Part shown: piece by piece, positions 11,205 through 22,591 of the stretch
Numbering within the stretch: the first letter of the stretch is position 1
Layout of the letters: the number at the start of each line of letters is the position of its first letter
Source of the DNA: Clarireedia homoeocarpa
Taxonomy: Eukaryota > Ascomycota > Leotiomycetes > Helotiales > Rutstroemiaceae
Assembly: GCA_001465935.1 (NCBI GenBank)
Contig: LNKV01000027.1
Span: 248,001 to 312,000 of the forward strand
DNA length: 64,000 nt
Reading direction: 5' to 3'
The notes under the pieces: generated by a model
Told to the model about the DNA's origin: nothing
The model's database searches: none
The model's input: the letters and a program-made list of their open reading frames with translations, nothing else
Program-made: the position numbers and the translations under genes

Positions 11205-14160
11205 GATTGCGGTTGCGTGTTGGTATCGAACAACGAATGTGTGTTTTGGTGTATGGGTGTGAGGATAAAAGAAGGCTGCTGTAGTGTACAGGTTTTTATG
11301 TGATTCAAGTATCTGGTCGAAAAAACAAAAGCTGGGGGGGAAGGTGTATCTTATAGGCTGAAAGACCGATTGCTTGCAGTCTGCAGATAATTTCCTTTTG
11401 GTGATACAAAGCCGAGCTGCGGCGTTATCTACGCAAGGGGAATCGAGTAACGGTCCTCGGGAACCAATGGCATGTGGGAGCCATGGAAAGAGGAGATGAC
11501 TTGGATCTGCTTCGGCAGCAATACCGAAAGCAGACATTCGGGTTTCATTTCCTAAATGGTCATTTCGTACTGTAGTGGCGGGGAGAGATGTAATCTCTGG
11601 GGTTGGGCCGTACCTGGGTACTGCAGTAGGGAGCATCGAGAGACCTGCTGTATCCACCGCATCTACCGAAGATCGTCCTTAATGCTCCTTCGATGCTTAT
11701 CCTTTTCGTTCCGAGTCCTTCTTGCGAATGATTCCCACACTTGTGTTGTATTTCATGCTTATCGGGTAGACATGCTCTCTTTTCCCCTCTCGCATCAGTT
11801 TCCTTTTCCTCTGCTCTGCGTTTGAACATTTGTTTGACACAATTTCGGGTTTCAATGCTCATGCATACTCGGACCCTGCCTCGTGCGTTGGTTCCGTTTG
11901 TCCCGTTTGTCAATGCTACCTTGTTACCTCATCACACCGGATGCGGAGGAAGCATAACATCATTAAGCAGACCAACGAAAAAGTAATCCCTGCCCAATAG
12001 GTAATACTACTACGAAGTAAAGTACTTGCAGACACTAAAAGGACGCTGGACAGGCATAGCTGCCAATGCTCGTATTGACCATACTGTATCCTGTGTCCTG
12101 TATCCAGTCCGCTCCCGTGTCAGTGAGCGGATGGGGTATAGGCGACCAGGGGGCTTCTTCCCTGACAGGGCAGGGACACCAAAAGTTGCACTCGTGTGGT
12201 TGGTTGCACATGAAAACTTTGAAGATTCTTACTTAACTGTGCCGAGGTGTGCCCACATGAGAGTGTAATTCAATGTCCCAGTTTGCCCCGGCTGGCCTTT
12301 GGTGAGCCCTCCAATCGCAAAGGCCTGCAAGCGTAAAGGTCCAACCCAACATGTTGGTTGGGTATGTCTAAAAGGTCGAAACCTATTCGCTGTTCTCCGC
12401 TGTTCCCCTACAACACCAATTCGCCCACGGGAAATGAAGTTAATTTGGTGACCAAGGCTCGACTCAAGCTATTACCCAGCCCTCTGTGAAAGAACCCAGC
12501 TACCAAAGCTTACTGGCCCAGAGATTTATCTTGCTGTGATTACTTCGTACTAGAGGAGATGAATTGACCTCTCTGTCTGCTTTACTGACCAGAGAAAGGT
12601 AATACAAAGTATTAAGGCTAAGTTACGTTGCTTTCGACAAAGTGCTAACTGGCTAAAAGTACCTCGTTCGAGGTTTGAGGTTCGAGGTTTGCGAGGTTTG
12701 AGGTTCGAGGTTCGAGATCCACCGACCGGTAGTTGTAAGAAGATCGAAACGACAACAAACAGAACATCACGAATCAGAAATCCTTCCTCGAGTCCTTTCT
12801 GCAAGTCGATCGCTTGAAGCTTATGCGGGGTAATTCGGGATTGCCTCCACCAAATCTCACTCATTCCCCTTCTCCGCAACTGCACAGGGATTTTGCTGGA
12901 CAAAGGGAAGAGAATAAAAGCTTTGCGGAGACAACGCACGCAGGCACAAGACACAATTCCTAAAGTACGAACCCTCGATATCCAAAAGGTTTGCCGAGGC
13001 GTAGATCTGTGGTGGTGTTGGTGTGACTAAACGGCAACAAATTGAGAGTTGATTAACGTAGCTGGGATTATCATCATTTCGGGTTTGCTTCCTCTTTTCG
13101 GCTTTCCCGACGAGAAGAAAACCAACTCTTATCCGAAATGATGTCAATTATTGAGGTGTTTTTTTTTTCTCTTTCTTTTTTTCTTTTCGAATTCCTGGTA
13201 GTTGAGGTCGCCGATTATTATACCTGGAGAGCAGGAGAGGAGAGGAGAGCAGAGCAGAGTACAAATGATCATCGTGCTGTACTATACTAAGAGCTCGCTA
13301 ATCGACCACCCTTTTAGCCATGAAGTACGAAGAAAACTGTGTCACTGCTCGTCAGACCACAAAAAGACCTCGCTCGCCCCGCGCGTGGCTGCTACTCCGC
13401 TCGCAAGGACATATTCTTTGCTGATATTCTCTCCTTCCAAGTGTCCGGCCGCGACTCCGATTCTGTGCAACAGCACCAAAGGCCTTATTCACGTCATTGC
13501 AAAGGGTAGAGTAACACACTCGTATTTGTTCAGTGCAGTAGGTTCTGAAGGACCGAATGGTTCATGACCATGACCATAGAGTAGTGAATCGGAACATCCC
13601 GAGACAAGAACTTGTGGTCGTCTGCTCATTCTTATTTAGGATAACAGATGTCGTGGTAATGGGCCATGATGGCTGGGAGGAGACAGAAAGATGAGGATTT
13701 AGATAGCCAGCAATCGACACTGCGCCACCTATCTACGGCAGCTTGGACCTGAACTCATACGAATCTATACACAATGGATCATGAATAGTCTGCAATTTGG
13801 GAATTCTTAGTGATAACAGCACCGGCGGGTGTACTACGTTCCCGGCCAACTTCGGATTTCTGGTTGTCCAAGTGAAACTCGAATACTGAGAAGTTATATA
13901 TCCAATTACTCAAGTCATATTTGGACATTAAGAACTCGTATATACACTGGCGAATAAACGTCTCAAAAGTATATGTTAAAGTTTGAATATCGAGGTTTGG
14001 AGCTAGTCGGATAGTTAGTACATCTACTGGTGCAGGACTTTGCACAAAAGCTTACAGTATCAGGATGTTTGTGAAGAGCGTTACATTAGCTTGTCATCAT
14101 ATCGATGTTATTGATCTGATTGTAACACATAGCCATTGAGAAGGAGCAAACAATTCCTGG
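11205..14160. other. ~3 kb intergenic region without recognisable gene
   Basis: Several overlapping frames (11560-11913, 12550-12954, 12857-13147, 13202-13567, 13779-14045) show no signal peptide, motif or plausible splicing and are treated as chance. A degenerate GTTCGAGGTTTGAG-type array lies at 12664-12716. The part next to 11204 is presumably the CFEM promoter. Confidence 0.4.
12664..12716. repeat. Short degenerate tandem repeat (GTTCGAG/GTTTGAG)
   Basis: About seven 7-8-base units alternating GTTCGAG and GTTTGAG. The motif resembles a tRNA B-box word but no tRNA arms surround it, so I regard it as a simple repeat. Confidence 0.6.
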
Positions 14161-14814
14161 TCATTTTGGCCGTAATAAACCCTCAGCCTCTGTCTGTTCC
14201 TCTTCCCACCATTGTTTGAAAACCTTTAACCTCTCAGTCCGCTCGCGGGCCATTCGTTTCCCTGGCTCTGTCTTCATCATTCCTTCCAGCCTCTCAAGCT
14301 TGTCATCAAAATGTTGTATAGTCTCGCCCATGTTCCGCGCACCTTTAGCTCCCCCGAATGTGAATGTTCTCCCAATCCCCACGGCTCCTATTGCGTCCAG
14401 TCGATCCGCATCTTGCACGATTGCCAGTTCCGGATACGTCTGGATTAATTCCTGAACCGATGCTGGGTCTTTTATCTCGCTCGAATATGAGACGCCGAGA
14501 ACAATTCTCTGGACCTTGGCAGCCATTGCCTCCTCTGCACCAAAGCCCAGTAGCGTGTCGTGCACTAGAGTATTTCCATCTTGACCAACTTTCAAATATT
14601 TCTTGTCGCCAACATCATGCAGGAGCGCTGCTAATGTAACCACTTGCAGATCCAATGCTCCCGCGTCTCCTTGTGCTTTCACCTCAGTATAGATTTTGTG
14701 AGCGAGTCCAGTAACGCGTTTGATATGGTTGTAATCGTGCGATCCATCGTAAGCACTCATATATTCTTCCACATAGGCCGTAACCTTCGATATTAACCCA
14801 GCATTATTCGCCAT
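14161..14814 (-). CDS. HD-domain metal-dependent phosphohydrolase
   Basis: A single-exon product of 217 residues counted from the ATG at 14814 (MANNAGLISKV). The HD signature is plain: HDYNHIKRV (first metal histidine) near residue 27, LAALLHDVGD (the His-Asp pair) and IVQDADRLDAIGAVG further on. This is the YedJ/YpgQ-like group of small HD hydrolases thought to act on nucleotides or related phosphates; the substrate is unknown. The same frame is open upstream to 14991 and beyond, adding residues that resemble a different, HTH-like protein (see next entry). I prefer the internal ATG because family members begin at this point. It is probably cytosolic, with no targeting signal. Confidence 0.85.
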   Translation of the reverse strand: MANNAGLISKVTAYVEEYMSAYDGSHDYNHIKRVTGLAHKIYTEVKAQGDAGALDLQVVTLAALLHDVGDKKYLKVGQDGNTLVHDTLLGFGAEEAMAAKVQRIVLGVSYSSEIKDPASVQELIQTYPELAIVQDADRLDAIGAVGIGRTFTFGGAKGARNMGETIQHFDDKLERLEGMMKTEPGKRMARERTERLKVFKQWWEEEQTEAEGLLRPK

Positions 14815-15345
14815 GCCTTTTCTCTTCTTCTGCGGTCTTAGGATGGTCGTGTTCGTCTGCGGGGTCGATAGTGTCCCCTCTTCTTGAAAAAATTCTTTGT
14901 ATTCGGGATATCGAAATCTCCTTCTCAACCCAAGTTTCGGCCGTAACCGGCCAAGATTTTTCACTTTGATATCGAAGCCTTCTGCAATCAACGCGTGGCC
15001 TATTTCTTCATCGTTGAGGTTTTTGTTTCAGTGGAATTGTAGACTTTGGAATTCTTGAGATGTGGGCCCGCGCGCTCGTTTTCGAGGAACCTTCCATGCT
15101 GTCAAAAGGCGAGATATTGTGCGAGTAGATATGTCCAGATCCATCTCCGAATTTAGCGTTTTCGATATCCCAATTGTTGATTTGTTTACTTCCGAGAATA
15201 ACTTCACGATCAGATCTTTGTAGGGACTGAGGGCGGTTTTCTGCGGGCGACCAGGTCTTCGCTTTGGAGTTGTAGGGTCACTATCTAGGATGAGTTGCCT
15301 TTCTTCGCCATCGTTCATCTCTCTAGTGGAAAGATTTGGAGCCAT
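14815..15345 (-). pseudogene. AT-hook/HTH-like reading frame interrupted by TGA, fused in frame to the HD gene
   Basis: From an ATG at 15345 the frame encodes 105 residues. These include a basic AT-hook-like RRPGRPQK and a stretch (SKTLNSEMDLDISTRTISRL) that looks like a helix-turn-helix. A single TGA at about 15028-15030 stops it. The identical frame then continues with NLNDEEIGHALIAEGFDI and LGRLRPKLGLRRRF, a second HTH-like segment of the kind seen in fungal Clr5-like proteins, and runs without a stop into the HD hydrolase. The family is not certain. It may be a decayed gene, the upstream half of a fused gene with a nonsense mutation, or an expressed short protein followed by leader sequence. 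Confidence 0.4.
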
Positions 15346-15981
15346 TGGCGGGTGTGGTACCTAAGTTGCCATGAACTTCAATTCTGGTTTGATATGTAAT
15401 CTTACTATTCATTTTACATTCTGAGCTTCCTTTTCGGATTTTGGTACTTCAGTCCGAGCGGATTGACTCAACAGGACGATGCAGCTCTGCTCTTGACTTT
15501 AATCCGCCAGCAGCGGTATCGAGCATGAGGTTGAATATCTTTCGAAGATTAAACTTATGATCATATCAGTGAGTTTTAGCAACAGTTGGTTAGTATGACC
15601 GATAATGACGTTTCCTGGCCGCTCGTCATTGCCTCGGTTGACACAGCCTAAACCTCTAGAGCAGCTCTCCGTGTGAGAAATACAATCGTAGAACTTTTAC
15701 TATACTACAGCTATACAAAAAGATTTTATAATTATAAAAGGCCTCATTGGCAATAACTACATACTGAAGCACTTTTAACAAGAATTTAATTTTGTAGATA
15801 TTTATAATAAGGCGGGAAAAGTCAATTCCGGTGGCTCACATCTCACACGGAGAGAGAGCGGGGAAGTCCATACAGTGCTTGTATAAATCGGCACACGTTC
15901 TTTCTTCGAATATTGAGTGATATACACTGTGAAGAAGTGTCAGACACACCACCGAAAGCATACGGTAGGCTTACAAAAGTC
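15346..15981. other. AT-rich intergenic region with candidate MITE
   Basis: No convincing frame. It contains a 14-base perfect inverted repeat pair (see next entry) around an AT-rich core. The last ~80 bases precede the cyclase-family gene, where an open frame begins from TTG at 15913 but the first ATG is 15982. Confidence 0.4.
15665..15854. mobile_element. Candidate MITE-like element with 14-base terminal inverted repeats
   Basis: CTCTCCGTGTGAGA at 15665-15678 is exactly the reverse complement of TCTCACACGGAGAG at 15841-15854. They enclose ~160 bases of AT-rich, non-coding DNA, giving a ~190-base structure. No coding capacity and no clear target-site duplication were seen, so mobility is unproven. 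Confidence 0.35.
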
Positions 15982-17193
15982 ATGGACTCCATAACAGGCA
16001 ACAAGACGGCCACAACGATCCCGTTTGATCCTAATTGTACTAAGTTTCCACTTAGAAAGGATGTCCCTCTCCGAAAGGATGCACCAGAAGGAGCGTAAGT
16101 GTTGAGGAATATCGTCAGATTTTAGCATTTGGCTGACATGTAGAAGTGCTTGGGTATGGGGCAACGACGATTATGTGAGCTCTTCCCACTGACCCATACG
16201 CAAGAAACAGTGCTAACGACCGAGTAGATTGGTCGATTGAATCTCCTAACGCCTACACGTGTCTCAGTCGCTTCCCATGAGATCCAGAGTGGAGAGATAG
16301 TGCCATTGAACTTGCCCCTCGATGTGCCGAACACTCCAGCCTTCGGCCGAGAGACATTTGAACATACCATCAAGGAACTGGCTCCGGGTATAGCCTATGA
16401 TGACAAGTATAGCCTGAACACTCAATCAGGAACTCAGTGGGATGGATTCAGGCACATCGCCCATATGTCCTCTCAGACGTTTTACAATGGCACCAAAGGA
16501 AAAGATATCACAGGGCCGGAACAGGACCCCAATAAGTGCGGCATACACCATTGGGCGGAACATGGCATTGCTGGAAGAGGAATTTTGATTGATTATTGGA
16601 GCTACGCAAATAATAATGGCATTGTTTACGGTTAGTTTGTAGGAGAAAATTGTACGTTCTTGTTCTTACTAACATACTTAGATCCTTTCGATTATCACCC
16701 TATTTCCTACAGCGAGCTTGAAGCAGCGGGGAAATCCCAAGGAATCGATATCCGTCCCGCATCTAAAGGCGGCGATATTCAAGTCGGAGATCTACTATTC
16801 ATTCGATCTGGTTTTGTCTCGGAATATCACAGCAAATCCCCAGACGCGCGAGCGACTGCAGCATTGCGACCACATTCCTTGGGACCAGATAGTGGTCAGC
16901 GATGGGCTGGAGTCAAGCAAGAAGAAGAAATGCTTGATTGGCTGCATGACTGTTATTTCTCGGCCGTGGCTGGAGATGCACCTTCTTTTGAGGCTTGGCC
17001 ATCCATGGAACATTATTATCTACATGAATACATCTTGGCTCTGTGGGGCATGCCTTTGGGGGAGATGTTCGATTTGGAGAAATTGGCAAAGACATGCAAG
17101 GAAAAGGGAAGGTGGACTTTCTTTGTTACTAGTGCTCCTAATCATTGTGTAGGGGGGGTTTCTTCTCACGGGAATGCTCTCGCTATTTTCTAA
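15982..17193 (+). CDS. Cyclase-family (PF04199-like) metal-dependent hydrolase
   Basis: Four exons, 15982-16094, 16144-16174, 16228-16630 and 16682-17193, encode 352 residues. The fold is that of the kynurenine formamidase/cyclase family. Visible marks are GRLNLLTPTRV, the signature region SGTQWDGFRHIAH (metal-binding His/Asp/His in the fungal variant), GRGILIDYW, GDLLFIRSGF, a WAGVKQEEEMLDWLHD segment and the closing GGVSSHGNALAIF, which is typical of the family's C-terminus. Substrates in fungi are mostly unknown; related enzymes open amides or lactones. Exon 2 is only 31 bases. The first ATG was used, since the longer frame starts at TTG. There is no signal peptide, so it is likely cytosolic. 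Confidence 0.88.
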
Positions 17194-17497
17194 TGGGGTT
17201 GAAATCCTTCGTTCAATATGTTCATGTGGTGAAAGGACATTGCTGGTTTGTAGTATAATAATCAAGTTCGACTACAAAGTCTCTATATGTCACCTCCATT
17301 CATCGGTTCGACTCTTTGACTTGCAAATAAGTCTCAAGTCCGTCCAAGGCTGTTATAAAGTTTCCATCAATATTATCTCCTTGAGTGACCCGTGACGTTG
17401 ACTGAATTCAAGAACATTCAAGAGAGAAGACATAATACGCAAGTTTCCTTTTACTGCACAACAAACTTCCTTTACCGCGCTCAAATAATCATAAATT
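17194..17497. other. Convergent 3' region
   Basis: About 300 bases between the convergent cyclase-family and deaminase genes. AT-rich, with no gene seen. Confidence 0.4.
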
Positions 17498-18165
17498 TCA
17501 AGATGACGTTCTAGTCTTACACCAATATCTATCACTCTCCTCCACAACCACGCTGTCCATGCCCTCCACCGGCCCTATAATCTCAATATCCTTCTGCTGC
17601 CCCACCAGCACATCCCTCGTATGCCACTTCAGCGTAAAATTCTCCCTGTTCCCCGGCCCCGTCAACCCCGCCAGCTGCTCATTCGTCGCTGCGTAGATAA
17701 TCCGTCCAATATGCGCCCAATACGCCGTCGCTATCCGACATTAACAAAAAATAAAATAAAATAAAATAACAATCAACACCTAGGTTTACACCCGGAAGAA
17801 AGAAAAAGAGAAAAGAAAAATAAACACATACAAGCACACATCGCACACGGCTCCCACGTACTAACCAGCGTGCATTTCCACAGATACTCCTTCGGGTAAT
17901 GGCAATACGCCAAACGGGCTAGAGAGCTTTCCGCATGATTGACTTGATCGACGCTCTGGTGGGTGAGGAGCACGGTTTCGTTGTCAGGGGCGAGGAGACA
18001 TGCGGCAAAGGGGCGTTTACCGAGGGAGACGGCGCGGCGTTGGACTTGGAGACAGGCGGTGATGGCGGCTGCGATTTGGGTTGGTGTGATGGCTTTGCGC
18101 TTGGGGAAGAGATCGGGGGAGAGGGCTTCGGCGGCGGCGGAGGTGAGGAGGGCTTCGTGGGACAT
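17498..18165 (-). CDS. Zinc-dependent deaminase (CMP/dCMP/guanine deaminase-like)
   Basis: Two exons, 18165-17832 and 17730-17498, encode 188 residues. The zinc site is clear: NHAESSLA (the His-Ala-Glu triad, with glutamate as proton shuttle) and EPCAMCS, whose last serine codon is formed across the intron. It is followed by AYWAHIGRIIYAATNEQL, as in fungal nucleoside/tRNA-type deaminases. It deaminates a base, but whether free guanine, a nucleoside or RNA cannot be decided. The intron contains an (AAAAT)n run at 17741-17770. It shares an upstream region of ~360 bases with the kelch gene's 3' end. No targeting signal is seen. The splice model restores the second cysteine motif exactly, so I am confident. 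Confidence 0.86.
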
Positions 18166-18527
18166 TTTGGAGGGTAGGGGGGGTTAGTTGGGAGGCTAAG
18201 GAAGGAGTTGGTGATGAGATGAAGATGAATTGGAAGATCACGGGTCTTGGTACTTTATAAGGATGAGGTGATTGAGATGTGCTCACATATATACATGTGG
18301 AAGGCATAGCGGGGTCATTGCGATAGCTGATTTCCTATTTAGGCGAGCACTGATAGAGGGGCAGAGATAACGAGATTCATTTGACTCATTTACCATAGTT
18401 ATTCATAAAATCCTAAAACAATTTGACCCACGTTGTCTTGATGCTTGATTTGCAGCAGGTGCCCCAATTGTGTTTGCCAGTAGCTAAGTAGGCCAAGTAC
18501 CTTTTCCAAACTTTTTGATTAGTGTGT
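18166..18527. other. Intergenic, likely deaminase promoter
   Basis: No gene seen. The first ~100 bases upstream of 18165 are G/A-rich on the plus strand (CT-rich on the deaminase strand), typical of a fungal core promoter. Confidence 0.4.
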
Positions 18528-19865
18528 TCATTTAACCGTCAATATAAAGCCACTGCCTTCCCTTTCATTCTTCTCATTCAGCCCTCCCCAGAGTAAGACA
18601 CCGTTCATCCCTACATCTCCCATAGATGAGCTAGCAAACCAGCCCCTCTCGCCTGGTACGAGCTTCCTAACGTCGTCGCCTTCAGCACCTTCCGCGTCTG
18701 AAACTGCTACCTTACTCCACAGACCCTCGCCCGTTTCCCTTCCTAAAGCCTGCCAAGTTGCATCCTTGAAGCTAGCCGCAGTCATTCCTTGTGGTGGGCA
18801 TTTGAACGCCCATACATCGCTCCAGAATTTTCCAGCTCCCTCGTGCCCTTCGGAGCTAGGATCTCTTTCGCCAAGGAGAAGAACCAAGTACTCGCGTCCC
18901 ATACCAGTGGTTATTGTGTGCATTCCGGCTACACTTCTGTGTCCTGGGAACTCCATGCTCTCCTGCTGGAAGTCAAGTCTCTCCCAATCTCCTTTCGGGG
19001 TGACTCCTAGTTCTCCTGAGCCACCCTTGTCGTTAAACGTCTCTAGACCGAGTTCGAGAACATCTAGATATCCTCCTTCCTCACTTTCCCCATTAAACCC
19101 ACCGTATCTGTAAATCCGCTGTTTTGATACTGCGATAGAAGTACCACCTCTTGGGTTGCCGGGTGCCGGGGGAAACTCTCTCCAGGTTTTGGAATTGACA
19201 TCTAACGCCCAAAGATCGTTTGTCCTTCCAGAGTCTGGACATCCTGCGTGAATAAATAAAGTACCATGGCCACCTTGTTTCTCATCTGTTTTTGCATTTT
19301 CTGCTATTGTCCCAATTCGTGGTTCTTCCTTAGCCTGGTCGTACTTGATGCCTTTCATACTCGGCGGCTCTGGTTTCTCGATAGCAACGCTTGAATGGTA
19401 GGATCTCGCAGCTGGATATGGGGTACCATCTACCGGATCTATGAAGGACCACAGGTTAGTCCTCGTGTCGTAAATCCAGACTCTGCCATTCTCCTCAAGT
19501 GGTTTCATGTCTTTGCCGCCTCTGCCTCCAAAATAAAATATGCGCTCTCCAATAACGCTCGCGGTGTGTCCGACTCTCTTCTCAGGGACCTCGCCTCCTG
19601 CAACTTCGGATTTGGCTGGAATGGCTCGATAGTCGGCAGACGTAACAGTGCCGGAGGGCAATGTAATAACATGCATGTCATTGTCGACGGGTTCGCGAGG
19701 ATTGATTTCTCCACCGAAGATGTATGCTCGCCCAGCTACAACAGAGACCGTGTGAGATGATCTTGGTAGCTCGACGCCATTAATACGATCCCATTTCGCT
19801 TTGAGTTGATGCCTATTCTGAAAAAGACCATGGGTGATCTTTGCTGCGGTGGCTCTAATTCCCAT
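18528..19865 (-). CDS. Kelch-repeat beta-propeller protein
   Basis: Single exon, 445 residues. Repeated kelch blades are seen as VVAGRAYIFGGE, IGERIFYFGGRGG, TLFIHAGCPDS, SKQRIYRYGGFNG, REYLVLLLGERD and NGVLLWGGLNEK, spaced 50-80 residues apart. That suggests a six-bladed propeller filling nearly the whole protein. No second domain (F-box, BTB, galactose-oxidase active site) is visible. Such proteins are protein-binding scaffolds; some fungal ones resemble plant nitrile-specifier kelch proteins, but no catalytic claim is possible. There is no signal peptide, so it is cytosolic or nuclear. The start is the only ATG before the first blade. Confidence 0.85.
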   Translation of the reverse strand: MGIRATAAKITHGLFQNRHQLKAKWDRINGVELPRSSHTVSVVAGRAYIFGGEINPREPVDNDMHVITLPSGTVTSADYRAIPAKSEVAGGEVPEKRVGHTASVIGERIFYFGGRGGKDMKPLEENGRVWIYDTRTNLWSFIDPVDGTPYPAARSYHSSVAIEKPEPPSMKGIKYDQAKEEPRIGTIAENAKTDEKQGGHGTLFIHAGCPDSGRTNDLWALDVNSKTWREFPPAPGNPRGGTSIAVSKQRIYRYGGFNGESEEGGYLDVLELGLETFNDKGGSGELGVTPKGDWERLDFQQESMEFPGHRSVAGMHTITTGMGREYLVLLLGERDPSSEGHEGAGKFWSDVWAFKCPPQGMTAASFKDATWQALGRETGEGLWSKVAVSDAEGAEGDDVRKLVPGERGWFASSSMGDVGMNGVLLWGGLNEKNEREGSGFILTVK

Positions 19866-20254
19866 CGTGTCACGAATGGGACAACTGAGTTGTTTGAGGA
19901 TTTTGTGTGAATTCGACAGAAGTTTTACTTAGCAATATTGAGAACTTATAATGAAATGTCTTTCAAAGCTCAAGATGTTGATTCAAGATAGTTCTTGTTT
20001 ATTTTATGAGAATGGTGCTCGTACGAGGCAAGCCAGAAGCTACGTCAACAAAGGTACAGGGGTATTTAGGAAGGGCGAGCCACAGCTGAGACCAAGCCGC
20101 CCTGTCAATGTTGTCAGGTAATTAACATGGTCGACTTGTTGTCATGGTAATTAACATCGTCGGCTTGAAAATTCCAAGCTGTTCTCGTATCTGGAAATCA
20201 CAATGATGACAAGAACGTAGCTACGCAATTAGCAAAATCGCTTTTCAGAAAGAC
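19866..20254. other. Divergent promoter region with a direct repeat
   Basis: Lies between the divergent kelch and OMA1 genes. A near-duplicate of about 25 bases built on GGTAATTAACAT followed by GTCGACTTG or GTCGGCTTG occurs at about 20116-20138 and 20144-20168. It could be a regulatory duplication; no protein frame is seen. Confidence 0.4.
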
Positions 20255-21551
20255 ATGTTTTCCAAAGGAGCATTTCGAACCCTGCCATTCCGTTCTCACC
20301 TCCCAAGACCGTTCCTCAATCGCAATACCATTCCGAACATCCCATCCCGCCCCTCGACAATACAATGGCCGCTTCATCGACCGTTGCCATTGCCTACTTC
20401 ATCTCGTGGCTACGCCCAGAAATATCGACCGAAGCACTATAAATATGATCCTGAAGAAGTACGCAAAGCTCGCCCCTTACTGACGCAAGAAAGCATCGAA
20501 AGATTTTTCAAACACCAAAATACACGATGGGTGGCAGTGATCCTGACCGGTGCAGGCGTCTGGTTTTATGTTAGCAATCTTGAGGAGGTACCGGTCTCTC
20601 ATCGTCGACGATTCAATATTTACAGCCCAGAAGATGTTGAGGGTGAGGGTGGGAGATTGTATCAACAGATTATGCAAGAAAATCGTGGTGCTATATTACC
20701 AGAATGGGACCGTAGAACTAAGATGGTCAACAGAGTGATGAGGCGGCTTATTTCAGCTAACGGGCTCGAAAATGTGAATTGGGAAGTTCATGTTATAGCA
20801 TCGAATGGTAAGAAATATGTTCAAGATGCACACCACCCTTTGAAATCACGTTATGTCAAATGTGTAGTTAAGGACTTCAAACAAAATCAAGCTTGTGCCG
20901 TACTTCGTGAATCTTTACTACGCTGACTTTTCATCCACAGAAAAGAACGCTTTCGTAATCCCAGGCGGTAAAGTGTTCGTTTTCTCTGGAATTCTTCCGA
21001 TTGCAAAAACCGACGATGGCCTGGCCGCGATTCTTGGCCACGAGATTGCACACTCTATAGCGAATCACGCCGGGGAATCTATGAGCAGAAGAGCTGTTAT
21101 TATGGTACCTTTACAATACCTTATGTATTTCCTTGACGACTTGGGATATCTTCCTGGCCTGGGACGACTACTCGGCCCGCTCTTACTGGAGTTTGGGCTG
21201 AATCTACCGGCATCGAGGAATCAGGAGTCGGAAGCGGATTTTATTGGTCTTATGATGATGGCGAAGAGTTGCTACAATCCGGAAGCTGCAGTTGGAGTAT
21301 GGGAGCGAATGCAGGCAGCAGAGAGGGGAAATGTACCGGAATGGCTCTCAACTCATCCCTCGGTATGTGTATCTTCCTGTGCTTGGGTGGTATGATCTGA
21401 CTTTCGGCAGCATGGTAATCGTATAGCGCGGATTAGCGATTCGTTGGTGAAAGCAGAAGCTGCTAGAGAAGAAAACGGATGCGGGGCTACATCACAGCAA
21501 GTTGATGGCTTTCGAGACGTACTTGGGGGAGTATGGGGACCACTTAGATGA
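20255..21551 (+). CDS. OMA1: Mitochondrial M48 metalloprotease, OMA1-like
   Basis: Three exons, 20255-20807, 20941-21362 and 21411-21551, encode 371 residues. The N-terminal ~55 residues are rich in Arg/Pro/Ser without acids, a mitochondrial presequence. A membrane-spanning stretch (TRWVAVILTGAGVWFYV) follows near residue 90. The catalytic core has NAFVIPGGKVFVFSG, the zinc motif GHEIAHSIANHA (HExxH), and the third ligand in NQESEADFIGLMMM; WLSTHPSHGNRI closes the domain. OMA1 resides in the inner mitochondrial membrane and cleaves misfolded membrane proteins and dynamin-type GTPases under stress. The intron from 20808 removes a frame with no similarity and joins HVIASNE to KNAFVIPGG, as in the family. 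The length is typical. Confidence 0.92.
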
Positions 21552-22591
21552 TTTCTGGGACAAGAAGTCAATAACAGGAGTCAAGGAAGTCTTGGACCGG
21601 CATCAGGATTGGAGTTTTGATGTAGAAGTTTCGATTTAGGAGCTGCAGTTGGACAATGGCATACACTCCCATCAATAGTAGAGCTGTTAAGAATAGCAAG
21701 TCACATTCTCCTCTAAACTTGTCTTGCACCACCGCTTAAAACCCCTTTCGGACGCTCATAAGACCCTATCCACCGTGCAATTTTTGAATGTTTGAAGCCT
21801 ATCACATGCTCTCGTACCCCTCCTTGGAGTCAAACACACTAAGACTAATCCGTCTTTAGCGCAAGGCTAGAGCCACTTAATGCCCAATGTGCGCCCCGCG
21901 AGACCACCTCATGTATGAAATATCCGACTAGAATCATTCTATGGAGACTGATTGATAGTTCTATCGGTTATCGCGAGAGATGGTCCTGCAGTATTGAATC
22001 GACCGCTTGCTGCGCTGCGCCCGCAAGCCAATATCACGTATATACAAGTGCTGTACACCGCTCCTTGGCTATTTGAATTCTTGGCTTTAATTGGGACAAA
22101 CGGCATCATAAACGCCGCATCCGAGCTTCTTGGGTTGCATGAGACTATCGCACGAGTTCTAATGCGGGGCGCGCCGCTCCTCGAACTGAGCAATCATTTC
22201 ACTGCAACGGATTACTTTCTCCACACCGCTATGTGTATTCGACCCCTCTACCCTACGCACCTACATTATGGAGGCGATATCAGGAACAATCTGCTTCTTA
22301 AATCTCCTAGCTAGTATCAGAAGATGCATATAATGCAAATTAGTAGGTTAGCCTGCGAAGATGTTATGTCCCTTGAGCATGGATGCTGCTGTAGTGTAAC
22401 CTTGGTGATCTTGTGAGAAGTATTGGGCTGTTACTATGAGTAACATACTTGTATATCTACCCCTCGAACCAGTCAGTCAGACTTGTTCATAGTTCATCCT
22501 CATCTTACGTTTTCCTTTCCCCTTTCCCTTTCCCTTTCTCAACAAGACCAACCTTCTTTTTCATCCGAAATTCGCCCTGGAAACAGGCAAA
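21552..22591. other. Intergenic, no gene recognised
   Basis: Frames at 21939-22193 (minus) and 21952-22314 (plus) mirror one another and lack motifs. A CT-rich run (about 22510-22545, CCTTTCCCTTTCCC) immediately precedes the Tpt1-like ATG and looks like its core promoter or leader. Confidence 0.4.

Noticed and set aside
12664..12716. GTTCGAG words resembling a tRNA B box
   Set aside because: No A box, acceptor stem or terminator around it; it is a simple tandem repeat.
13779..14045. 88-residue minus-strand frame
   Set aside because: No family, no splice partners, and located in AT-rich intergenic DNA.
21952..22314. 120-residue plus-strand frame
   Set aside because: No family resemblance; overlapped on the other strand by another open frame; likely chance.
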